Shown here: positions 17,178 through 23,482 of the stretch, piece after piece
Position numbering within the stretch: position 1 is the stretch's first letter
Layout of the letters: the number at the start of each line of letters is the position of its first letter
Source of the DNA: Endozoicomonadaceae bacterium
GTDB lineage: Bacteria > Pseudomonadota > Gammaproteobacteria > Pseudomonadales > Endozoicomonadaceae
Direction of reading: 5' to 3'
Length of the DNA: 35,083 bases
NCBI GenBank assembly: GCA_023146365.1
Contig: JAGLCE010000018.1
Span: 1 to 35,083 of the forward strand
The notes under the pieces: generated by a model
Databases searched by the model: none
What the model was told of the DNA's origin: nothing
What the model saw: the letters and a program-made list of their open reading frames with translations, nothing else
Position numbers and translations under genes: made by a program

Positions 17178-17731
17178 CATATCGTCTATGGGTAGATATT
17201 TTATGCGTATTACAGCCACCAATAGATATTATCAAATGTGGTAATGGGCATCAGGTGGCATTCAGGCCTTATTGGTTCGTTGCCTGCTCTCCATCCTTGA
17301 GTTCAATATTTTTGAAAGCCACCGCTGGATACTCCTTCAGGTACAGCCATGGCATTTACTCTGTTTTAGTACGATATAGCAAAGCGCAGCTTTGCCGCAA
17401 TTTTAATAAACATCAACGAACAATTAAACATATTAATAACAGTCATTTATAGGTGACCTTAGACGTATGATAGTCGATCTTCAGAAGAGTTGAGGTAGTT
17501 GTCGGGTCTCACCTGATTATAAACGCGTTTAGTGAATATTTCAGGATATTTTATCGCCCAGTTTTTAGGGTGGAAGCACTGAGCCAATGGCGCATTGGAC
17601 AAATGATACCATGTCGTAACAAGCAATAGGCTCGAAACAAAGCTCACAAACACTGAACTGTAATACTAATAAAAGACTCTAACGACCCATGAGAGTATTT
17701 TCATGCCTTAAAGTCAATGAGAATTTTACAT
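17178..17731. other. Intergenic region downstream of the IAP gene
   Basis: About 550 bases with only short open frames of random-looking content, for example 17255-17452 (+) and 17459-17653 (-). I recognise no domain in either and see no ribosome-binding site. The region is probably decayed sequence. Confidence 0.4.
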
Positions 17732-17890
17732 ATGGAAAGTACAAATACGGCGATAGTTAAATTGTCAACACCCAGTTCACAATCACATCCTAATGACAAC
17801 TTGGATGAGCCAGATCATATATCTAAAATATATGGGACATCCATAAATATATGGGTGTCCTTTATTTTTTATTTTTCGGGTTTAAGATAA
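17732..17890 (+). CDS. Possible truncated small ORF disrupted by a stem-loop repeat
   Basis: A 52-codon frame starting MESTNTAIVKLSTPSSQSH. Its Ser/Thr/Asn-rich beginning looks like the flexible N-terminus of the other accessory proteins here. The frame then runs into the dispersed repeat at 17825-17870, which supplies its last third. It may be the 5' stump of a lost gene. No function can be inferred, and it may not be expressed. Confidence 0.22.
   Translation: MESTNTAIVKLSTPSSQSHPNDNLDEPDHISKIYGTSINIWVSFIFYFSGLR
17825..17870. repeat. Dispersed stem-loop repeat, copy 1
   Basis: GGACATCCAT (17835-17844) pairs with ATGGGTGTCC (17851-17860), with one G-T wobble, around the loop AAATAT. It is flanked by AAAATATATG and followed by a T-rich run. 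An almost identical copy is at 20456-20499. The GGGTGTCC word and T-rich flank resemble repeats that I associate with REP/RAYT (IS200-like) elements. On the plus strand it could also act as a terminator. Confidence 0.75.
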
Positions 17891-17966
17891 CCAATCTAAA
17901 TCACTATTTTTAATAGCTTACATTTTTGATTAATGGTTGGGTATACCATATACTCCAAAAACTTAA

Positions 17967-18143
17967 ATGGCTAGGCATCAAAGTGTTCAGCATGAAACCA
18001 TAGGTGCTGCTCTAGAAAGGATGCGTAGTCATACATTTGATAATGACGACTACAGAGTGCTTGGGTGGCATTGCTCACCCAAGTTCGTAAGATTTATCTT
18101 CGGCATTTGGTATATTATCACCGAGAACTGGTGTCGAGAATGA
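17967..18143 (+). CDS. Small uncertain ORF
   Basis: A 58-codon frame starting MARHQSVQHETIGAALERM and containing an aromatic-rich end (FVRFIFGIWYIITENW). I do not recognise it. It lacks a clear ribosome-binding site and sits in otherwise decayed sequence (17891-18347), so it may be a relic. The remaining bases up to 18347 hold nothing I can name. Confidence 0.18.
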   Translation: MARHQSVQHETIGAALERMRSHTFDNDDYRVLGWHCSPKFVRFIFGIWYIITENWCRE

Positions 18144-18347
18144 TAAATGCCAACCTAAGATCAGCTGGTAGCCTGCTTTGATAGAAAAGTTATCATAAGT
18201 ACAGGTAAAAGGCCAGAAAGGTAATAAACGACTGGAGTGTTGTTACTTGTGTTGGTATGTGCCGGCAGAAAGTATCGATGTGGCCAGTTAAACCTTCAGT
18301 ATAGGTATAATATTTTGTGCCTTACCTTAATAACTGTTAACACAAGC

Positions 18348-20072
18348 CTATAATATTATACATGATTTATCGTCTTGTTCATGTCGATTATAAGGATACA
18401 GAAGCCGGTCTTTTTCACCTGCCAACAAAACGGTACTATTTTTTACGATCTCAACGAATACCTTAACAACGTCCATTTTTCTATCATTAATTACCATTTG
18501 CAGTGCAGGCAAACCATACGCTGAATCTGCTGTAAGCAATCTTTCTTTTGCGGTCAAGTCAAGAGGGCTGATCAACACAGCATTCAAGTACACTTTAACT
18601 GTTTCAGGGTGTTTTTGTATCAACGCCATAAACAAGGCTGGTACAATATTTGTTTTTTCCCCTGTAATTAACTCTTCTTGTTCAGTCATATTAAATTTTA
18701 GATCACTGCTGCACATAGTCTCAATCAGTATTTTAACGACTTCATGGCGACCATGCTGGCATGCAATATACAATGCAGGTATGCCAGTTGCATTTTTTCC
18801 TGCAAGAAACTCTTTTTTTTCATTCAGTGATAAATCAATGGAAGATATTGCCTTAAGGAGCGCTTTGACAGATTCAATGTGCCCATTTCTACACGCAGTA
18901 TATAATGCAGGTACGCCTATATGATCTTTTGCTGTAAGAAACTCTTTTTTTTCATATGGTGATAAATCAATGAAAGACATCGCCTTGATGAGTGCTTTGA
19001 CAGATTCACTGCGCTCATTTTGACATGCAATATGTAATGCAGTTATGCTTCTATGATCTTTTGCTGTAAGAAACTCTTTTTTTTCATATGGTGATAAATC
19101 AATGAAAGACATCGCCTTGATGAGTGCTTTGACAGATTCACTGTGCCCATTTTGACATGCAATATTTAATGCAGGTATGCTTTTATGATCTTTTGCTGTA
19201 AGAAACTCTTTTTTTTCATATGGTGATAAATCAATGGAAGACATCACCTTGATGAGTGCTTTGACAGATTCACTGTGCCCATTTTGACATGCAATATTTA
19301 ATGCAGGTATGCCAGTTTGAAGTTCTCTTATAAATAACGATACTTGTGCATTTTCATCAAAACACTCAGAATTAAATAGAGTTGCTGAATGACCATAATG
19401 ACCATAATGACCATAACAACTTAATAAAAATATGAGTTCTGTGCTCTGGTTAATCATGCATACAACATCACAATCCTTTTGAAAGGTTGTCGTATCAAGG
19501 CTAATCAGACAACCAACTTTAGCCTCTCCTGGAAAGTATAACTTCTGGTTTACAGGTATCCAAAAATCATTACACCTAAGGCTTTTTAGGCCATATGCAG
19601 TCTTAGCAATGATCTTTAGGTGTCGAAGTGTGTCATTAGGATCATAATAATAAAGAACAATATTATTATCTATGCTTTTTTTAATACATAAACCCATAGA
19701 ATGCTTAACTGAGCAAAGTAAATATCTTTTTTCTTGCCCTTTGGTAAGGGTTACTGCCAAATTGCAAATAGCTTTTGGGAAATCTTCTGTTTCGAAGTAA
19801 ATACCTTCTGATGGATATCCATTAAAATAAAATTCCTTATTTATCTCTGGGGTACTATGAATATCTTGGCATTCTTTAATCAAGCTTTCCGAAGCAATAT
19901 CTTCATATTTAAACTTATCTTTAGCTAGCCACCAATGAGCAAGATTAAAACATTTGATTAATTCATTATTGCGTAAAAATTTACAGCTTAAGTTCTTTTT
20001 TTCACCTTTAGATGGATATAATAAAACAGAAGCACCTGAAAAAAAAATCATCATTTTCATTTTCATTTTCAT
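18348..20072 (-). CDS. Cysteine-peptidase-like ankyrin-repeat protein with C-terminal CaaX box
   Basis: A 574-aa frame. Residues about 30-205 resemble C58/YopT-type papain-like peptidases: IKCFNLAHWWL (Cys41, like the family's C-x2-L-x3-W), KHSMGL (His124) and YYYDPND (Asp144). YopT-type enzymes cleave host proteins; the activity here is inferred. Residues 255-545 contain seven ankyrin-type units beginning at 255, 299, 343, 387, 431, 477 and 521. The first four are nearly identical 44-aa copies with the core PAL-x2-AC-x-NG-x-SESVKALIK. The protein ends DDKSCIIL: Cys-Ile-Ile-Leu is a CaaX box whose final Leu favours geranylgeranylation by host enzymes. The frame opens with ATGAAA repeats and has no ribosome-binding site. 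A 102-codon frame upstream (20008-20316) probably supplies the true N-terminus across a one-base shift. It probably acts inside host cells at a membrane. Confidence 0.82.
   Translation of the reverse strand: MKMKMKMMIFFSGASVLLYPSKGEKKNLSCKFLRNNELIKCFNLAHWWLAKDKFKYEDIASESLIKECQDIHSTPEINKEFYFNGYPSEGIYFETEDFPKAICNLAVTLTKGQEKRYLLCSVKHSMGLCIKKSIDNNIVLYYYDPNDTLRHLKIIAKTAYGLKSLRCNDFWIPVNQKLYFPGEAKVGCLISLDTTTFQKDCDVVCMINQSTELIFLLSCYGHYGHYGHSATLFNSECFDENAQVSLFIRELQTGIPALNIACQNGHSESVKALIKVMSSIDLSPYEKKEFLTAKDHKSIPALNIACQNGHSESVKALIKAMSFIDLSPYEKKEFLTAKDHRSITALHIACQNERSESVKALIKAMSFIDLSPYEKKEFLTAKDHIGVPALYTACRNGHIESVKALLKAISSIDLSLNEKKEFLAGKNATGIPALYIACQHGRHEVVKILIETMCSSDLKFNMTEQEELITGEKTNIVPALFMALIQKHPETVKVYLNAVLISPLDLTAKERLLTADSAYGLPALQMVINDRKMDVVKVFVEIVKNSTVLLAGEKDRLLYPYNRHEQDDKSCIIL
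18783..19310. repeat. Near-identical 132-bp tandem repeats (ankyrin coding)
   Basis: Four consecutive 132-bp units encode ankyrin residues 255-430. The first three differ at only a few bases, so they arose by recent duplication or are kept similar by gene conversion. A separate 9-bp tandem (TGACCATAA, near 19388-19415) encodes GHYGHYGH just upstream of the repeats. Confidence 0.88.
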
Positions 20073-20316
20073 TATTGAACCAAATGGTCTTAGCTGGTGA
20101 TCGCTCTAACTCTTCTTTTACTTCCATTTTTCCTTCTTTTGTAACTGAACATTTCCGAACAGTGAATTTACAGCCTTCCTTTTGTAATTTGTTTATTTTT
20201 TTTTCAATAATGTTTTTTTCTGCGCTTTTACCAATATAATTTGATGTGGTACCACCACTCTCAACAAAATATCGATGCTCTATTAGATGAGATGTTGCAG
20301 TTGAAGAAGGATTCAT
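20008..20316 (-). pseudogene. Upstream frame of the ankyrin gene, separated by a T9 tract
   Basis: This 102-codon frame (MNPSSTATSHLIEH...) runs in the same direction into the ankyrin gene. It passes through the hexamer AATGAA repeat (NENENEN) and a run of nine T (plus strand A9, 20039-20047), then ends. The ankyrin frame reads the same hexamers as MKMKMK. With eight T instead of nine, the two frames join as ...NDDFFSGASV..., giving one protein of roughly 660 aa. It may be a phase-variable 5' end, a recent frameshift or an assembly error. Residues 45-80 are Lys/Glu-rich and helical; no domain is recognised. Confidence 0.55.
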
Positions 20317-20455
20317 GTTAATTATGGCAATTAAGTATAATTAAAGTTCATTTGAATTGTTTGATTATATGTAAATAATTAAAATTAAAGGATAACTACA
20401 TAAATACAAAATGTTTATGTGGATATACTCCGCGCTCGTATTTTCTCTCGTTCTC

Positions 20456-20535
20456 AAAAATATATGGGACATCCATAAATATATGGGTGTCCTTTATTTC
20501 ATGCTAATAAATATATGGGTGTCCTTTATTTTTCC
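20456..20535. repeat. Dispersed stem-loop repeat, copy 2 plus a half copy
   Basis: 20456-20499 repeats the stem-loop of 17825-17870 almost base for base (arms 20467-20476 and 20483-20492). At 20509-20533 only the right half (AAATATATGGGTGTCCTTTA) recurs. The two full copies bracket the ankyrin gene, about 2.6 kb apart, in the same orientation. The rest of the 20317-20624 gap is AT-rich without a gene. Confidence 0.75.
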
Positions 20536-20624
20536 CTGAATAAGAACATAAACTTTCACTGCACTGCCGCCACATTGACCGTAGCTCGCTGGATCTGGGT
20601 TTCGTGTTCCTTGGCACACTCACC

Positions 20625-20933
20625 CTAATCGGTGTTTTTCAAGGTAGTTGTCGCGTTTTTAAGTGACGCAGCGTGCTTCATTTCGACTCTCACTATCTGC
20701 TCCGGATTTAAGGCAACAGGCCCTTCAGGGTTCCAGTTGTGAGTACTGCCTGACCAGCGTCCTGGATTCGCCTCTTTCGCACTCTTATAAACGCTGTCTC
20801 GATTTGCCAGTATCTCTTTGTCTTCCCCTCTGTGACGTTGAACCGGTGACTCAGAATACGCGTTGTTATTACTCACCCTTGGCCTGCTTCGAGAGGGTTC
20901 AATCCTCAACTCATACAGCTTGATCAACATGGT
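20625..20933 (-). pseudogene. IS3-family transposase relic with internal deletion
   Basis: The frame reads MLIKLYELRIEPSRSRPRVS then NNNAYSES, which matches the central DDE region of IS3-type OrfB. It jumps at once to QRHRGEDKEILANRDSVY and KEANPGRWSG...NWNPEGPVALNP, the C-terminal tail. About 40-50 residues, including the catalytic Glu, are missing. Its upstream edge is within about 8 bases of the right copy of the ~200-bp repeat. Confidence 0.72.
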
Positions 20934-20940
20934 CTGAGGT

Positions 20941-21141
20941 ATCCAATATGTCCCACTGCCTAAGATCTGGTGAGGTATTCTCGAATATTGCACGCTAAGC
21001 GATACGCATTAGTGTCACCCTGCTATTTTACAACTCGGTGAAGTTTCAGCACTTACTGGATGCTGCCAGTAACACGTACTCGTTTACTGTTGGTCGATGG
21101 TTTTTCTTGCTTGATGGATGTATAGGCATTTATTTTTGTAT
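20941..21141. repeat. Right copy of ~200-bp direct repeat (3' end of intact rsxE)
   Basis: This matches 10591-10786 at about 93%. 21053-21141 is the last ~29 codons of rsxE with its stop, and 20941-21052 is the sequence immediately downstream. Both copies have the same orientation and are offset by 10,350 bases. Confidence 0.85.
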
Positions 21142-21766
21142 CTATCACATTTTTGATTGCAATGAGAAAACCCATGAAAACAAAAGCGCCAGGCGGAAGA
21201 ATGGCGAAGAGGAACTTCTTGTAGTTAGGTATGACTGTCAGCTGCCAGTTCTCAGCCATAGGTCCAAACAACAGATGCATGTTGGCAAACAGTGTACCCT
21301 GACCCAGCAGTTCTCTCAGCGCTCCCAGCAAAATCAGTACCAGTGTAAAACCGGTGCCCATCATGAAACCATCCAGTGCGGCAGGGGCGACAGAGTGCTT
21401 TGAAGCGTAAGCGTCTGCCCGAGCGAGAATAATACAGTTGGTGACAATTAACGGAATAAAGATGCCCAGTATTTTGTAAAGCTCATACGTGTACGCCTGC
21501 ATCAGCAGCTCAACACAGGTGGCCAGTGCGGCGATGATCATCACGAAAACCGGCAACCGGATGGCGTCTATCATCTGTCGTCTGAATAGGGAGACCACGA
21601 TGTTGGAGCTGGTTAGTACGGCAATGGTGGCGATGCCTAGACCCAGCGCGTTGACCATACTGTTAGAAACACCCAGTAATGGACATAATCCCAGCAACTG
21701 TACCAGTGCAGAATTGTTTTTCCACAGACCTTCCAAGGCGATATGGCGAGGGTTAGTGCTGCTCAT
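21053..21766 (-). CDS. rsxE: Rnf/Rsx complex membrane subunit RsxE (RnfE)
   Basis: RsxE is an integral membrane subunit of the Rnf/Rsx complex, which couples electron transfer between NAD(H) and ferredoxin to ion movement, or in E. coli reduces SoxR. The 237-aa product has several hydrophobic helices and the family motifs LVQLLGLCPLLGVSNS near 22-38 and PLIVTNCIILARAD. The cysteine-bearing CPLLG and TNC-type motifs match RsxA, its paralogue. It overlaps rsxG by 14 bases, ending the operon. The C-terminal 30 residues are polar and lie inside the right direct repeat. nth, the next gene in E. coli, is absent; the accessory island begins instead. Confidence 0.94.
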   Translation of the reverse strand: MSSTNPRHIALEGLWKNNSALVQLLGLCPLLGVSNSMVNALGLGIATIAVLTSSNIVVSLFRRQMIDAIRLPVFVMIIAALATCVELLMQAYTYELYKILGIFIPLIVTNCIILARADAYASKHSVAPAALDGFMMGTGFTLVLILLGALRELLGQGTLFANMHLLFGPMAENWQLTVIPNYKKFLFAILPPGAFVFMGFLIAIKNVIDTKINAYTSIKQEKPSTNSKRVRVTGSIQ

Positions 21767-22412
21767 GCGATGCCTCCAGACGCTGGAGTCCCTGAGTGAA
21801 CAGCGTGCTTTGGTAATCAGAAAAATAGTTCAGCCCGCGATGGATGGTTGCAACCACGGCTCTTGGGGTAATCGTAGCACCAGTGAATTGATCAAATTCT
21901 CCACCGTCTTTGCGTACGGCCCACCCTGTGTCGCTGGGATTATTGCGCGATTTTCCATTAAAACTCAAGATCCAGTTAGAAATACGTGTATCAATGCGGT
22001 CACCTAATCCTGGGGTCTCTTTGTGGCTGATCACCCGCGCGCCGGATATGCGTCCGTCCGCATAAATACCCACCAGCAGGTGGATGCGGCCACTGTATCC
22101 ATCCGGTGCGACCATGGGGAGAATGACGGCAACGGGTCTCTCCTGCATGAATGCCACGTAACCCTTCGGTGGATGGCTATGAGGGCCGAGTCGTTCGGAG
22201 GCTGGCAGTGTTATGCGTGTGTCCAGAAGACTGTTGCTAAAGGTGTCTGGTGGCAATATTTCGTGTAAGGCCTTTTCTTCGCTGGCGCGTACTTGATCTG
22301 AAATTTGATCACGGGTTGTGTGCCAAGTCAGTGCCACAAGACCGGTGGTCAGTACGGCGAACATGCCGAGGGTCAAGCTGTTTTTGCTGATGGCACGAAA
22401 CAGTGGAGTCAT
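21753..22412 (-). CDS. rsxG: Rnf/Rsx complex flavoprotein subunit RsxG (RnfG)
   Basis: RsxG carries a covalently bound FMN on the periplasmic side of the complex. The 219-aa product has one N-terminal membrane segment (about 12-30) and the FMN attachment motif TGAT (177-180), with Thr180 as the expected flavinylation site, in DQFTGATITPRAVV. GIYADGRISGARVISHKETPGLG at about 115-137, given here as a family landmark, is also typical in its ETPGLG part. The start overlaps the rsxD stop by 4 bases (22409-22412), consistent with translational coupling. Length is close to the E. coli protein (206 aa). Confidence 0.94.
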   Translation of the reverse strand: MTPLFRAISKNSLTLGMFAVLTTGLVALTWHTTRDQISDQVRASEEKALHEILPPDTFSNSLLDTRITLPASERLGPHSHPPKGYVAFMQERPVAVILPMVAPDGYSGRIHLLVGIYADGRISGARVISHKETPGLGDRIDTRISNWILSFNGKSRNNPSDTGWAVRKDGGEFDQFTGATITPRAVVATIHRGLNYFSDYQSTLFTQGLQRLEASHEQH

Positions 22413-23482
22413 GGTCGTTTGGACTTTGCCAGCCCCCGTTTCGGTTGCTTATGCCCGTAGGTTCGAGGTTGGGTGTAGTAGTCAATCGTGGGAGCCGCCA
22501 TATTCATCAATAGCGTGGCAAACGCAACACCGTCAGGGTATCCGCCCTTGACGCGGATGAGATAAGTGATGAGTCCTGCGCCTAGGCCAAAGATAAACCG
22601 TCCTTTGCCGGACGTAGCTCCACTGACTGGATCCGTAACAATAAAAAACGCGCCCAGCATGGTTGCGCCGGACAGCAGGTGGAATAGAGGGGAGCCGTTG
22701 GAGTCAGAGCCACTTCCCCCCCAGCAGAGCAGTGACATCACCCCTAACCCGATCAGCATGCCGATCGGCGCATGCCAAGTGATGATGTTCCGGTAGAGCA
22801 GGAGCAGACCGCCGACTAGAAAGGCGACGTTGACCCAACACCAGCCCACACCAGCCACACCTTGTAGTTGTGGTTGGCGATCCCAGAGTTCGGTCATCGT
22901 TAGGTAACGGTTTTCACGGACGATATCGATCGGTGTTGGTAGTGTCCAGCCATCAATGGCCAGCGGACTGTTGTCGAGTGTGAAGATGGCGCGCACTGCC
23001 TCACCGAGATCGGTAATAGCAGGGTGACCTTCAATGTTAATGGGGGGAGCCCAGCGGGTCATCTCCTGCGGAAACGAGATTAATAGCACCACATAACCGA
23101 GCATGGCAGGGTTGAACGGGTTATGCCCCATGCCGCCATAAAGCTGTTTGCCAATGACAATGGCAAACACCGTGCCGATCAGAGGCAGCCACCAAGGAGA
23201 GTAGGGTGGCAGTGCCAGTGCCAGCAGCCAAGCGGTGACCAGTGAGGAACCATCCTGCAAATAAAATGACAAGGGTCGCTTGCGTATGGCGATGACCGCG
23301 GCTTCTGCTGTCAGTGCGATCAGCGAACACCCAATCAGGTTGATGAGTGTCCCCCAGCCAAAGAATCCAATGAGTACACCGAGGCCAGGCAAACAGGCGA
23401 TCAGTACCCATTGCATCACTTTTGGGGTTCGATTAATGCCGAGAGCGTGGGGGGACGTCTGTCGAATAAGCGGCATGATCAC
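22409..23482 (-). CDS. rsxD: Rnf/Rsx complex membrane flavoprotein subunit RsxD (RnfD)
   Basis: RsxD is a membrane subunit of about ten helices with a covalent FMN. The 357-aa product has family landmarks GKQLYGGMGHNPFNPAMLGY near 111-130 (the GHNPFNPA core) and DPVSGATSGKGR near 285. The usual covalent FMN site, S/T-x-A-T near residue 187, appears here as T-L-P-T (180-183) in DGWTLPTP, so Thr183 is retained but the preceding Ala is Pro. GTG at 23482 overlaps the rsxC stop as GTGA; the ATG six bases on (23476) has GAGAGAG at better spacing and may be the real start. Confidence 0.93.
   Translation of the reverse strand: MIMPLIRQTSPHALGINRTPKVMQWVLIACLPGLGVLIGFFGWGTLINLIGCSLIALTAEAAVIAIRKRPLSFYLQDGSSLVTAWLLALALPPYSPWWLPLIGTVFAIVIGKQLYGGMGHNPFNPAMLGYVVLLISFPQEMTRWAPPINIEGHPAITDLGEAVRAIFTLDNSPLAIDGWTLPTPIDIVRENRYLTMTELWDRQPQLQGVAGVGWCWVNVAFLVGGLLLLYRNIITWHAPIGMLIGLGVMSLLCWGGSGSDSNGSPLFHLLSGATMLGAFFIVTDPVSGATSGKGRFIFGLGAGLITYLIRVKGGYPDGVAFATLLMNMAAPTIDYYTQPRTYGHKQPKRGLAKSKRP

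Noticed and set aside
18783..19310. 132-bp near-identical repeats considered as CRISPR or an intergenic satellite
   Set aside because: They lie in a continuous reading frame and encode ankyrin-type units.
10787..20940. A prophage carrying the island
   Set aside because: No integrase, capsid, terminase or tail gene is visible between the repeats; the DnaT/P-like genes at 29.7-30.8 kb are outside it and lie among housekeeping genes.
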